From assembly GCF_002844575.1 (NCBI RefSeq), contig NZ_PIQO01000001.1, forward strand, positions 186,001 to 250,000: a DNA stretch of 64,000 bases. The letters run 5' to 3'. Shown in pieces: positions 53,785-63,264 of the stretch. How positions within the stretch are numbered: the first letter of the stretch is position 1; every line of letters begins with the position of its first letter. The DNA is from Heyndrickxia camelliae. Its GTDB lineage: Bacteria > Bacillota > Bacilli > Bacillales > Bacillaceae_C. The position numbers and the translations under genes are program-made. The notes beneath the pieces were generated by a model. That model saw only the letters and a list, made by a program, of their open reading frames with translations. It had not been told where the DNA came from and did no database searches.

Positions 53785-55053
53785 ATGTTAAGAAAGTGGG
53801 CATTTCGTGCCGTCATTGCTTATTTGCTTTTTGGAATATTGATGTATGTGTATCTATTTTATATAGCAAATACCAACATTCCCGCGGATTTAAAAGGGAC
53901 AAGCGTGGACCCATCTACATTTTTAAATAGCAGGGAATTAATGCTAAGCGAAGAATACTCTAAGATTAGAAATTTGTTATTTTTTCTTTCCACTCCATAT
54001 GAATGGCTCTTTTACTTTCTTGTACTAATATTTGGGGTTTCAAGGGGATTTGAAAGATGGGCAAAGAATACATCTAGATTTCATATTATCCAATCTGCAG
54101 TGTTTTTGTTTTTACTCTACTTATCGGCATATCTAGTCACGTTTCCGCTTGAGTTTATTTCGTATAAGTTTTCGAGAATGTACCATATTTCTACTCAAAC
54201 CTTTACAGGATGGATGAGGGATGAGGTTATTGATTTTTGGGTGAATCTAGCCATCATGTTTATTATGGTAACAGTCCTCTATGCCTTAATGAAAAAGTTT
54301 AAGAAGAGATGGTGGCTTCCGGCATGGCTTTTATCGATACCCTTTACACTGTTTATGATGTTCATTCAGCCCGTTGTCATTGATCCTCTGTATAACGACT
54401 TTTACCCACTTAAAGATAAGGCATTAGAGACAAAAATACTGGGTCTGGCAGATAAAGCGAATATTCCGGCTAAGCATGTTTATGAAGTGAATATGTCAGA
54501 AAAAACAAGCTCGCTTAATGCGTATGTGACCGGAATTGGTTCAAACGCACGGATTGTTTTATGGGATACAACCCTTAATCAATTAAATGACAAAGAAATT
54601 CTCTTTATCATGGCTCACGAGATGGGGCACTATGTTGAAAAACATATCTATTTTGGAATAGCCGGATATCTACTATTATCATTACTGGGGCTATGGCTGA
54701 CCTCAATCCTGATGGACATTATAGTAAATAGGAAGGGCCGGACATTAAAAATAAACGGGGTTTCTGAGTTAAGCTCGTTGCCTCTGTTTCTGCTTATCAT
54801 ATCTGTCTTACTTTTTGCTTCTAGCCCTTTAACAAATTGGGTTTCACGCTATGAAGAAACACGAGCAGACCGTTATGGAATTGAAATGACACATAATCAA
54901 AAGGCGGCTATCCAAGCGTTTCAGGATCTGACCAAATCAGGATTAAGCCAAGTAAATCCACCATTATTAGTGAAAATTTTCCGTTATGATCATCCAACCA
55001 TGTTGGAACGGATGAAGATGATTGAAGATTATAAGTTTAAAAAGAAACCATAA
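53785..55053 (+). CDS. yhfN: M48-family (Ste24-like) zinc metalloprotease
   Basis: 422 residues. HEMGH zinc motif (His278, Glu279, His282) and downstream ERADRYGIE-like motif (EETRADRYGIE) with third ligand; about six to seven helices. Membrane protease of the CAAX-prenyl type, as B. subtilis YhfN at this locus. ATG 53785 after GGAGGAG. Role likely in membrane-protein quality control. Confidence 0.92.
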   Translation: MLRKWAFRAVIAYLLFGILMYVYLFYIANTNIPADLKGTSVDPSTFLNSRELMLSEEYSKIRNLLFFLSTPYEWLFYFLVLIFGVSRGFERWAKNTSRFHIIQSAVFLFLLYLSAYLVTFPLEFISYKFSRMYHISTQTFTGWMRDEVIDFWVNLAIMFIMVTVLYALMKKFKKRWWLPAWLLSIPFTLFMMFIQPVVIDPLYNDFYPLKDKALETKILGLADKANIPAKHVYEVNMSEKTSSLNAYVTGIGSNARIVLWDTTLNQLNDKEILFIMAHEMGHYVEKHIYFGIAGYLLLSLLGLWLTSILMDIIVNRKGRTLKINGVSELSSLPLFLLIISVLLFASSPLTNWVSRYEETRADRYGIEMTHNQKAAIQAFQDLTKSGLSQVNPPLLVKIFRYDHPTMLERMKMIEDYKFKKKP

Positions 55054-55057
55054 ACAG

Positions 55058-55098
55058 AAGAAAGACCCCTCAGACAATACGTCAGAGGGGTCTTTCTT
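55058..55098 (+). terminator. Terminator of yhfN
   Basis: 14-bp perfect stem (55058-55071, 55085-55098) with T-rich 3' arm. Confidence 0.88.
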
Positions 55099-55135
55099 CT
55101 TGTATCTGTGGACCGGTAACTTCAAAAAATTTTTT

Positions 55136-55372
55136 TTACGAGCCGAATCGCTCTTCAAGATTTTTTAGTTCATTTGTTAGTTTCATAAATTGTTTTTTAT
55201 CTTTTATATCTAATGCGTTATCAATTTCGCGAAGGATTTGTTCCCTTTGCCTTTTCAAAATTAATTCGTTTAAAATCATATCGGAGTAAATATGCAACAT
55301 CCATTTTTCATTTTGTAGCTGTGTCATCGCATAATCCTTCATCAATTCTGTGTAAGATTTCTTTTTTTCCAT
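55136..55372 (-). CDS. IDEAL-domain small protein
   Basis: 78 residues. C-terminal part has IDNALDIKDKKQF, the IDEAL motif, followed by a helix LTNELKNLEERFG. N-terminal helix is basic and glutamine/tyrosine-rich. IDEAL proteins are short Bacillales helical proteins of mostly unknown role; some bind regulators. Divergent from comK with a 237-base shared intergenic space. Start ATG 55372 after GAGGTGAT. Confidence 0.8.
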   Translation of the reverse strand: MEKKKSYTELMKDYAMTQLQNEKWMLHIYSDMILNELILKRQREQILREIDNALDIKDKKQFMKLTNELKNLEERFGS

Positions 55373-55542
55373 CGATGATCACCTCTTCTGCTTTTAAACA
55401 TTATAGCAGAAAAGAGTCCACTAATCAACGGAACAATTGTAATTTTCTGATAAAATCTATTGAAATTGTCGAAAAACAATTGACATGTTTCGATTCATTT
55501 CTTCATTTCTTCCTTAAAAGTTCAGATTTTTTCGAAAAAATA

Positions 55543-55571
55543 ATGACAAAAATGGAAGTACATGCTATTAT
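55543..55571 (+). promoter_or_regulatory. Candidate sigma-A promoter of comK
   Basis: ATGACA (55543-55548), 17-base spacer, TATTAT (55566-55571), 39 bases before comK. AT-rich AAAA/TTTT blocks upstream (55515-55540) may be ComK or other regulator sites, but no exact AAAA-N5-TTTT pair was found. Confidence 0.5.
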
Positions 55572-55609
55572 AGGGATGAATATGGAAAATATTGTAGAAA
55601 GGAAGAGGA

Positions 55610-56188
55610 ATGTTGGCAGAGAAAAGCTCATTAATAGAAGAATATGAAATTAATCCGTATACGATGGCGATTATTCCTACACAATATGGATCGCGAATGT
55701 ACACTGAAGTTTTGGAAGCGCAGGATCGTTTTATCTCACCATTTAGACCGATTGACATTGTAAAGAAGAGTTGCGAATACTTTGGGGCGTCATACTTGGG
55801 AAGAAAAGAAGGGACCAAACGTCTTATAGGTATTACACATAAAGCACCCATCATTGTTGACCCTCATACATCCATTTATCTATTCCCTACGACATCACCG
55901 AAAAACCCACATTGTATTTGGATTTCGCATGACCATGTTATCAATCAGAAAAGGGCAAGTTCTAATTCTACAGTGGTTACTTTCCGTAATAAGCAAACAT
56001 TAACAATCCCAGTATCTATTAGTTCGTTTGAAAACCAATTATACAGAACTTCCCTTTTACGCATCAGATTTAACCAACACATACAGCATATGGAGAAAAG
56101 GATTGGACAAACCCAAAGCTTCATTATGCAACTGGAAGCATCTGAAAGAAAGCAAAATTATGAAATGAAAAATGATCCTATTTTATAG
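55610..56188 (+). CDS. comK: Competence master regulator ComK
   Basis: 192 residues, usual length. Starts MLAEKSSLIEEYEINPYTMA; conserved TQYGSRMYTEVLE, GRKEGTKRLIGITHKAPI and SIYLFPTTSP. Binds AT boxes and activates DNA-uptake genes and itself. ATG 55610 is close after AGGAAGAGGA; TTG 55613 is possible. No truncation seen, so competence may be functional. Confidence 0.95.
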   Translation: MLAEKSSLIEEYEINPYTMAIIPTQYGSRMYTEVLEAQDRFISPFRPIDIVKKSCEYFGASYLGRKEGTKRLIGITHKAPIIVDPHTSIYLFPTTSPKNPHCIWISHDHVINQKRASSNSTVVTFRNKQTLTIPVSISSFENQLYRTSLLRIRFNQHIQHMEKRIGQTQSFIMQLEASERKQNYEMKNDPIL

Positions 56189-56226
56189 GCTTAAGGAGCA
56201 ATCAGGTAAAGATTGCTCCTTAAGCC
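56188..56226. terminator. Bidirectional terminator overlapping comK and yhjD ends
   Basis: 16-bp perfect stem (56188-56203 with 56211-56226), loop AGGTAAA, covering both stop codons of the two convergent genes. No long T run, but stem is strong. Confidence 0.75.
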
Positions 56227-56609
56227 TCTTTTGGTGTATTTATTGGAGGGGTTAAAAAACGTTGAAAAAGGTAGTATCTTAATAATTCTTCCGTGCGATT
56301 TCTAAGTCGGGGATTAAAATAGTTATGATGCTCCTCATATCCTTTGTACAAAAACATATACATGGTAAAGGTATCATCTGATTGCAGTCGTTCTACCTTA
56401 ATTTGATGCTTTCTCATGTATCGTTTAACTTCCGCGAGTTCTTTTTGGATGTGTCTCATAGTTTCATCAATCCATTCAAGATATGGTTTTTTTAATTTAA
56501 ATGGACTTTTATCAATAATGGTTAAGTCACGATTTAAAACGGTCAAAACCATTGGTAAATAAATTGCCTGTTCAATTATATCACGATCTTGATCAGGTAT
56601 CTTTGTCAT
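56220..56609 (-). CDS. yhjD: YhjD-like conserved protein
   Basis: 129 residues, no membrane segment. MTKIPDQDRDIIEQAIYLPM and FLYKGYEEHHNYFNPRLRN with a basic, helical middle match what I recall of B. subtilis YhjD, which sits in the comK-yhjE interval. Function unknown. Convergent with comK. Confidence 0.7.
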   Translation of the reverse strand: MTKIPDQDRDIIEQAIYLPMVLTVLNRDLTIIDKSPFKLKKPYLEWIDETMRHIQKELAEVKRYMRKHQIKVERLQSDDTFTMYMFLYKGYEEHHNYFNPRLRNRTEELLRYYLFQRFLTPPINTPKEA

Positions 56610-56963
56610 ATAAGAATCCCTCTTTTCTGTTTAGGAACATTTGTTCGTATATATATATATATATTACTTATGTACAGGATGGAATTCAAGTAATTCTAAG
56701 TTGAAGAACAGGAAAAAAAATAAATTATTTATTAGTATGCTTTCTTAACCACTGAAGTCTCAGTCTAGCTATAGCGTCAGTTGGTAAGTGAATGAATAAG
56801 GTGAGCTTTACTTATTTTGAGTCAATATAAAATAGTTATGCAGTATTATAGAAATATTTTAAATTTTTGAAGGGAAAATGTTTTGGGTGTCGAAATAAAT
56901 AATATAGTGAAAACATTTGCCGATTATTTATCGGCGATATTTTATAGTGAAGGGTGATAAAGC
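56610..56963. other. 354-base intergenic region
   Basis: No gene. Holds a (TA) run at 56648-56665 and a GCCGAT-N5-ATCGGC inverted repeat at 56919-56935 just upstream of the S9 peptidase ribosome site, which could be an operator or leader hairpin. Confidence 0.4.
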
Positions 56964-58949
56964 ATGGAGAAGAAACAAGGAATTCAAACGGAAGATTTAT
57001 ATGAATTAAAATCAGTAACCGATCCACAGCTTTCTTCCAATGGAAAAGATGTTGTTTATACTCAAACACATATGGACCGAGAAAAAAATGAATATGTTTC
57101 CAATTTATATTATGTAAATGTAGAGGAAAAACAGCCCGTCCAATGGACATTTGGAAATCATCGCACTAATTCGCCGAGATGGTCACCAGATGGTAATAAG
57201 CTTGCGTTTGTTTCGAATCGTGATGGTAAGCCGCAAATCTATGTTTTACCGAAAAATGGCGGGGAAGCTAAGCAAGTAACGTTCCTTAAAAATGGAGCAA
57301 GAAATCCGGTTTGGTCACCCTGTGGGGAAAAATTAGCGTTCTCTGTTACGCTTGGCAAGGATGAAACGATTCAAGACCATCCAAAAGAAGAAAAGGAAAA
57401 GACAGAGTTAAAACCGTTAGTTGTTGAAAAAATGAAGTATAAATCCGATGCAAGCGGATTTTTAGATTTAGAGCAGCATTCACATATCGGTATCGTAAAT
57501 GTAAAAACAGGGGATGTGGAACAAATCACATCAGGAGATCAAGACTACCACTTAAGTTCATGGTCGCCAAATGGAAAATTTATTACATATACAGCTGATT
57601 TAGCGGAGGACACGGATTTTTCCTTTAACTCTGATATCTTTTTATATAATCTCGAGACAAAAGAGACGCAGCAGGTAACAAATAGCACGGGTGGATTTTG
57701 GCAAACCTCTTGGTCTCCAAACAGCCGATATCTATCCTTCCTTGGGAGTGAACAGGAATTTAAAAATGCAACACATTCAAAAGTTTGGATCTATGATTTA
57801 GAAGAAAAGAGTCTAAATTGTGTTACTAGTGATCTTGATGCACCGGTTGGCGACTATGTGGCAGGTGATTTTCAGCAAGGCGCAACACTTCCAGGAGTCC
57901 AATGGGGGGATGATAATGAAAGCTTTTACTTCATTGTTTCCGATCATGGAAGTACACATGTCTATTTTGGAAATCTTTCAGGAGAAATTTACCCTGCTTT
58001 GCATGAAAAACAGCACGTCTATGGATTTAGTTTAAATAAAAAAACACATCAGGCAGTAGTAGCAATTAGTAAACTGACGCTTCCTGGTGAACTATTCTTT
58101 GTTAATTTGCAAACAGGAGAATTGGAACAGCTGACCTTTACAAATGATGAATTCTTAAAAGAAAGAGAACTATCTGATGCAGAGCCAATTGAATATGAAA
58201 GTGCAGAAGGATGGAAAGTTCATGGCTGGTTGATGAAACCTGTTGGGTTTGAAGAAGGTAAGAAGTATCCATTAGTCCTGGAAGTCCACGGTGGGCCACA
58301 TGCTATGTATGCGAATACGTACTTTAATGAGTTCCAAGTATTAGCTGCTCAAGGATTTGCCGTTTTATTTGTGAATCCACGCGGAAGCCATGGATATGGA
58401 CAAAAGTTTGTCGATGCAGTACGTGGTGATTATGGCGGTAATGATTATAATGATTTAATGGCAGCTGTAGATTATGTATTGGAAACATATGATTTCATCG
58501 ATAAAGAACGACTAGGTGTAACAGGTGGGAGCTACGGCGGATTTATGACGAACTGGATTGTAGGTCATACAGATCGCTTTAAAGCAGCTGTTACACAGCG
58601 GTCTATTTCCAACTGGATCAGCTTTTACGGAGTAAGTGATATAGGCTATTACTTTTCTGAGTGGCAAATCCTTGCAGATTTAAATGATATCGAAACATTA
58701 TGGAAGCATTCACCATTAGCATATGCAAAAGATATTAACACTCCGCTACTTATCATCCATAGTGAAAAGGATTATCGTTGTCCAATAGAGCAAGGGGAAC
58801 AATTATTTATTGCATTAAAACGTCAGGAAAAAACAACGAAGTTTATTCGTTTCCCTGAATCGAATCATGAGCTTTCAAGAAGCGGAAAACCACAATTACG
58901 TATAAACCGACTAGAATACATCAGAGATTGGTTCTTGCAATACGTTTAA
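56964..58949 (+). CDS. yuxL: S9-family prolyl oligopeptidase (acylaminoacyl-peptidase type)
   Basis: 661 residues. N-terminal beta-propeller with repeated WSPDGNKLAFVS-type blades (residues 20-400) and C-terminal alpha/beta-hydrolase with Ser523 (GGSYGGFMTNW), Asp603 and His635. Cytosolic; cleaves short or N-acylated peptides. Resembles B. subtilis YuxL. ATG 56964 after AAGGGTGAT. Confidence 0.92.
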   Translation: MEKKQGIQTEDLYELKSVTDPQLSSNGKDVVYTQTHMDREKNEYVSNLYYVNVEEKQPVQWTFGNHRTNSPRWSPDGNKLAFVSNRDGKPQIYVLPKNGGEAKQVTFLKNGARNPVWSPCGEKLAFSVTLGKDETIQDHPKEEKEKTELKPLVVEKMKYKSDASGFLDLEQHSHIGIVNVKTGDVEQITSGDQDYHLSSWSPNGKFITYTADLAEDTDFSFNSDIFLYNLETKETQQVTNSTGGFWQTSWSPNSRYLSFLGSEQEFKNATHSKVWIYDLEEKSLNCVTSDLDAPVGDYVAGDFQQGATLPGVQWGDDNESFYFIVSDHGSTHVYFGNLSGEIYPALHEKQHVYGFSLNKKTHQAVVAISKLTLPGELFFVNLQTGELEQLTFTNDEFLKERELSDAEPIEYESAEGWKVHGWLMKPVGFEEGKKYPLVLEVHGGPHAMYANTYFNEFQVLAAQGFAVLFVNPRGSHGYGQKFVDAVRGDYGGNDYNDLMAAVDYVLETYDFIDKERLGVTGGSYGGFMTNWIVGHTDRFKAAVTQRSISNWISFYGVSDIGYYFSEWQILADLNDIETLWKHSPLAYAKDINTPLLIIHSEKDYRCPIEQGEQLFIALKRQEKTTKFIRFPESNHELSRSGKPQLRINRLEYIRDWFLQYV

Positions 58950-58972
58950 AAAAATAGGTTTTAACCGATTCT

Positions 58973-59009
58973 AAAAAGTAACCTCATTTTTACAAGAGGT
59001 TGCTTTTTT
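58973..59009 (+). terminator. Terminator of the S9 peptidase gene
   Basis: Stem AAGTAACCTC/GAGGTTGCTT (one G-T pair) with a T6 tail. Confidence 0.82.
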
Positions 59010-59108
59010 CTATGGAAATATTCAACATTACAACTAAACTCCATCCTATTAAATATGCTATACTTCACATAGGAAAATATTCTGATATATAAAGATAGGG
59101 GAAATCAG

Positions 59109-59726
59109 ATGGATTTTCATACTATAAAAGATTGGTTAACAGTAGACAATATTATGCATTTAATGGAACAATATCGTACACTAGGTCCATTACCAGGCAT
59201 TCTTTTAATTGTTCTTGAGGCATTTTTCCCCTTTATACCCTTGTTTTTAATCGTTCTGGCAAATGCTAATGCTTTCGGCCTTTGGTTAGGCTTTCTTATT
59301 TCATGGATAGGATGCAGTCTAGGGGCGATTCTCGTATTTTTAGTTCTTCGTAAATTCGGAAAAACCAAAGCACTTGCTTTTCTATACAGAAATCGTCAAG
59401 TGCAAAAAGTGATGAGCTGGATAGAAAGACATGGATTCGGTCCCATATTTTTAATGATTTGTTTTCCGTTTACACCTTCAGCAGTTGTCAATATTGTAGC
59501 GGGTTTATCGAGAATAAGTGTATTTCAATACATATTAGCTGTATTAGCTGGAAAAATGGTAATGGTATTCTTTATCAGTTATGTCGGATATGATATTTTC
59601 TCATTAGTGAAAAAACCAGTAAGAACCGCTATTGTTCTGGTTGCTATGTTTTTTTTATGGTTTATTGGAAAAAGACTCGAAAAAAAATTGGCCAAAAAAA
59701 CGGAAAAGAAACATACACAGGCATAA
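59109..59726 (+). CDS. yhjE: TVP38/TMEM64 (DedA-like) membrane protein
   Basis: 205 residues, about five helices, with the family region HGFGPIFLMICFPFTPSAVV and basic C-terminus (KRLEKKLAKKTEKK). DedA-like proteins move lipids across membranes; exact substrate unknown. Same place after comK as B. subtilis yhjE. Confidence 0.87.
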   Translation: MDFHTIKDWLTVDNIMHLMEQYRTLGPLPGILLIVLEAFFPFIPLFLIVLANANAFGLWLGFLISWIGCSLGAILVFLVLRKFGKTKALAFLYRNRQVQKVMSWIERHGFGPIFLMICFPFTPSAVVNIVAGLSRISVFQYILAVLAGKMVMVFFISYVGYDIFSLVKKPVRTAIVLVAMFFLWFIGKRLEKKLAKKTEKKHTQA

Positions 59727-59847
59727 CATCATAATTTTTAGGCAGTCTCCCTATGGAACCTAATTTGTGATAAAATATTTTAAAAAGTCTGTTATTAAGA
59801 CGTTCTAAGATCTTTTTGCAGGTTCCATGATGAAAGAGGGGAGGACA

Positions 59848-60978
59848 TTGAATACGAAACTTACCATTGTAGATACAAAATTGATGCCACCATTGATTAA
59901 AAACAATCATATTCGTAGGGCGAGCCTTATGAGAAAGTTGAAAACAGCAGTGAATTATCCATTAACTATTGTTCATTCAGGTGCTGGTTATGGGAAAAGC
60001 ACTGCTTTAAGTTTGTTCATCCACGATGTCAGGCACAATTTCTGCTGGTATACTATATCAAACAATGATGATGATATTATTCCTTTTGTAACATATATTG
60101 TTTTTTCTTTAAGAAAGCGCAATCCTTTTTTTGGTGCTGAATTATTGGAATATATGAACTCAATGGGTAAGTACATTCGTGAAGAAGAAATATATACTCT
60201 TTGTGCATTGTTTATTAATGAAATATCCCACATTCAAGATGAAATAATTATGATCCTCGATGATTTTCATTTAGTGGATCATTCTTTTACCATTAATCAA
60301 TGGCTAGAAAGGGTTATTGAACATTTACCGGAAATATTGCATATCGTGATTTCTACTCGAAACAAACCTAAATGGAATCTATTAACTAAGTGGAAAGTTT
60401 CAGGAAAAGTATTGGAGATTTTGGAAGAGGATTTAACCTTGGACACGGAAGAGGTTGAATTGCTTTTTCAAGATTTTTATGGATTGAAACTAGAGCAAAC
60501 GCAGCTTCAATCTATTTTTCAATTAACGGAAGGCTGGGCAATTGCATTAAGTATGATTGCTGAGCAAATAGAAAAAGGAACATCTATCCAATCTATTTTA
60601 AACTATCATCATTCTTCTATGGAAGAATTGTTTCACTATTTAGCGATAGAGGTATTTTCGAAACAATCTCCCATTATACAAAGCTTCCTTGAACAAGCCT
60701 CCATCTTTGAAGATATTACACCTCAAGTTTGTGATGAAATCCTTGGAATCCAAGGCTCAGAATTAATGCTGGAACAACTTGCAGAACGAAATGCTTTTCT
60801 CCATAAAATTTGGGGAAGCAAACAATATCGTTTCCATGCTTTGTTTAAAGCATCCCTGCAAAAAAAATTAAAAGTAGAACAAGGATCCTTGCATCGGAAG
60901 CTCCATGAACAATGTGCGAGGTATTACGAGAAAAAGAATTTCTGGGAACAGGCTATTTATCATTATGAACAAATTTAA
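59848..60978 (+). CDS. MalT/BTAD-type regulator, N-terminal ATPase half
   Basis: 376 residues from TTG 59848 (GGGGAGG upstream; ATG 59827 lacks a site). STAND-type NTPase: Walker A SGAGYGKST near residue 45, Walker B IIMILDDFHLVD near 135, and a winged/helical region around LTEGWAIALSMIAEQIEKG near 230. Ends at TAA 60976-60978, beyond which the same frame continues as helical TPR-like sequence. Reads as the first third of a regulator of about 1080 residues, broken by a nonsense codon. Confidence 0.75.
   Translation: MNTKLTIVDTKLMPPLIKNNHIRRASLMRKLKTAVNYPLTIVHSGAGYGKSTALSLFIHDVRHNFCWYTISNNDDDIIPFVTYIVFSLRKRNPFFGAELLEYMNSMGKYIREEEIYTLCALFINEISHIQDEIIMILDDFHLVDHSFTINQWLERVIEHLPEILHIVISTRNKPKWNLLTKWKVSGKVLEILEEDLTLDTEEVELLFQDFYGLKLEQTQLQSIFQLTEGWAIALSMIAEQIEKGTSIQSILNYHHSSMEELFHYLAIEVFSKQSPIIQSFLEQASIFEDITPQVCDEILGIQGSELMLEQLAERNAFLHKIWGSKQYRFHALFKASLQKKLKVEQGSLHRKLHEQCARYYEKKNFWEQAIYHYEQI
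60976..60978 (+). other. In-frame stop splitting the MalT/BTAD regulator
   Basis: TAA within frame 1 of a continuous coding stretch from 59848 to 63087; flanking codons give ...HYEQI stop QYEPIGYLLEK..., which read as one helical protein. Confidence 0.8.
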
Positions 60979-61002
60979 CAATATGAGCCTATTGGCTATC
61001 TG

Positions 61003-63087
61003 TTGGAAAAAAACGCAATTGACATGCTGCAAAGCGGACGCTTAGAAAGCTTATATGAAAAGTTGAAAAAAATACCGGACGAAATGAAAGATCGGTATAA
61101 AATATTATGGTTTTACGAAGGAGAGGTGCTTAGATATCAATCCTTTTATGAGAAAGCAGAGAGATGTTATCAGCATCTAATTGATGATGTGGGACAAGGA
61201 CAAGAACGATTAAACTTAATTGGAAAAGCGTATGCAGGGATTGCCCAAATTTATTTGGATACGATACAGCCTGGTAAGGCAGAGAGATTTCTGCAACTAG
61301 CCATTGAGGCTACGGAATCTGATCCTGATGCAGACGAATCAGAAAAGCAACAGTTATACTTCCTAATGGCCGAAAACTTTGTCAATTCTGGTCAAGCTGT
61401 AAAAGCAGAGAAGTGGTATGAGAAAGGAAAAATGAAAAACAAACTGCTCCATGAAGGAAATTTAGATGCACGTTTGTATTTGCGAACAGGAAAGCTGGAA
61501 ATGGCAAATCGAGTGCTTTCCGGTCGCCTAAGCTCGGAAGTGAGTACTTTGCCAAAATCCCATCGGGAAACGGATATATTGCTTTCTTTTATCGAGGCAT
61601 GTATGGGAAACGGGGAAAAAGCAAAAGAATTAGCCCAACGAGGAATTGAAAGGGGTATCCGCTATAAAAACTCCTTTGTTGAGGCATGCGGTTGGATGAG
61701 AATGGGTAATGCGGTACAAATACTTGATCAATACGAAATGCGGCTAGCGGAACAATGTTATATGACCTCTTTACACATGATGGAGGAAGTGAAAATCTCT
61801 CGCGGAAAAGCTGAACCGTATATGGGATTATGTGTTTTATACAGCCGAATAGGTGAATACGAGAAGGCAAAGGAATTCGGGAAATTGGCCTTAGAGGAGA
61901 CAGAAAAGGTATATGATTTATGGCTGTCATCCTTTATTCAGCTGTGCATGGGAATTGCATTCCTTTACAATAAAGAGCTAGAAGAGGCAAGAAGTATTTC
62001 AAAAGATGCAAAGGAAAACTTTAGGCAGTGCGGAGATCCATATGGATTAATGCTAACGGAATTATGGAATGCGTTTTTATTTTATGAAACAAATGATGAC
62101 AACCAGTTTTTAACTGCAATTTCTTCTTTTCTTAAGGAAGTGCAACTTGGAAATTATGAATTTATTTTTTTTAGACAGGCTCCATTTAGCCCAAAAGACT
62201 TGCAATCTATTATGCCTTTACTAATAAAAGCAAAGGAACTGGAAGTTCATTCTGCGTTTACGTATAGAGTATTAAGAGAAATGGGATATGAGGAATTAGA
62301 CTCGCATCCTGGCTATACACTCAAAGTAGAGACGCTCGGAATGTTTAAAGTATGGTTAGGAGATAGATTAATAGAGGGGAAAGATTGGCAGCGCGAAAAA
62401 TCGAAGGAGTTATTCCAATTCTTTTTAATTCACCGGCAAAAATGGTGGAGTAAGGAAGAAATTTACCAAATGATTTGGCCAGATGCGGATGAAAAAAGCG
62501 TTGACCAAGAATTTAAAGTGCTCCTAAATGCATTAAATCGTGCGTTAGAACCAAATCGCAAGGCAAGAGTGAGCCCTTTTTTTATAAAACGGCAAAATAA
62601 CACATACAGTTTAAATCCCAAAGCTGTTATAGATGTGGACTTCATTCAATTTGAAGAATGGATATATGCAGGACTGGATGAAAAGAATCCTGAAAAGGCA
62701 AGAAATATATTGAAAAAAGGGTTAGAGCTTTATAAGGGGGATTTTTTATCAGAAAGGCGGGATGTATGGTTCGCTGCAGAACGGGAAAGGTTATTAACTA
62801 TTTTCTTGCGAGGCGCGGAAAAAATGGCGCAATTATGTGTGCAGAATAACGATTCTAATGAGGCAATTGTATGGTGTGAGCGGATATTGAAAATCGATTC
62901 GACATGGGAGGAAGCATATCGACTCATGATGTTTTGCTACTATCAAAAGAACAATCGGCCGCAAGCGATCAAGTGGTATAAGAAGTGTGAGAGAAAACTA
63001 ATGCATGAATTAGGTGTTGCCCCAATGGAGCCAACCAAAAAGATGTATGAAATGATTTTATCGGAATCTGAAATACCATCACTATAA
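61003..63087 (+). CDS. MalT/BTAD-type regulator, C-terminal TPR and DNA-binding half
   Basis: 694 residues, same frame as the previous part, starting at a TTG 61003 with no clear ribosome site. TPR-like helices (residues 1-420), then an OmpR-like winged helix (LGMFKVWLGDRLIEGKDWQR near 445; KSVDQEFKVLLNALNRALEP) and bacterial transcriptional activator domain (EEAYRLMMFCYYQKN) at the end, the BTAD arrangement. The DNA-binding module is in this half, so it is uncoupled from its ATPase. Lies before an amino-acid ABC substrate-binding gene it may control. Confidence 0.75.
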   Translation: MEKNAIDMLQSGRLESLYEKLKKIPDEMKDRYKILWFYEGEVLRYQSFYEKAERCYQHLIDDVGQGQERLNLIGKAYAGIAQIYLDTIQPGKAERFLQLAIEATESDPDADESEKQQLYFLMAENFVNSGQAVKAEKWYEKGKMKNKLLHEGNLDARLYLRTGKLEMANRVLSGRLSSEVSTLPKSHRETDILLSFIEACMGNGEKAKELAQRGIERGIRYKNSFVEACGWMRMGNAVQILDQYEMRLAEQCYMTSLHMMEEVKISRGKAEPYMGLCVLYSRIGEYEKAKEFGKLALEETEKVYDLWLSSFIQLCMGIAFLYNKELEEARSISKDAKENFRQCGDPYGLMLTELWNAFLFYETNDDNQFLTAISSFLKEVQLGNYEFIFFRQAPFSPKDLQSIMPLLIKAKELEVHSAFTYRVLREMGYEELDSHPGYTLKVETLGMFKVWLGDRLIEGKDWQREKSKELFQFFLIHRQKWWSKEEIYQMIWPDADEKSVDQEFKVLLNALNRALEPNRKARVSPFFIKRQNNTYSLNPKAVIDVDFIQFEEWIYAGLDEKNPEKARNILKKGLELYKGDFLSERRDVWFAAERERLLTIFLRGAEKMAQLCVQNNDSNEAIVWCERILKIDSTWEEAYRLMMFCYYQKNNRPQAIKWYKKCERKLMHELGVAPMEPTKKMYEMILSESEIPSL

Positions 63088-63090
63088 AAC

Positions 63091-63126
63091 GAAAAACCAG
63101 TTGCTAATTTAGGCAACTGGTTTTTC
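63091..63126 (+). terminator. Terminator of the regulator
   Basis: 14-bp stem (63091-63104 with 63113-63126) with an eight-base loop and a T5 3' arm. Confidence 0.87.
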
Positions 63127-63264
63127 TATGTCTGGGATGAAGGGACAGGTCCCATGTCCCAGTTATTAATTCTTAGTCCAAATAGTTGTAACTGTCTTGT
63201 AACCCCTTTCATATACGATCAATACACGCAAGATGATTACTTTTCTTAAAACGGGGGGAGAATT

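Noticed and set aside
55213-55647. Plus-strand frame of 144 codons over the IDEAL gene and comK start
   Set aside because: Antisense to the IDEAL gene and in the wrong frame for comK; cysteine/serine-rich shadow.
56648-56665. (TA)n run as a contingency locus
   Set aside because: Only about nine units in a non-coding, AT-rich gap and not placed within promoter spacing I could identify.
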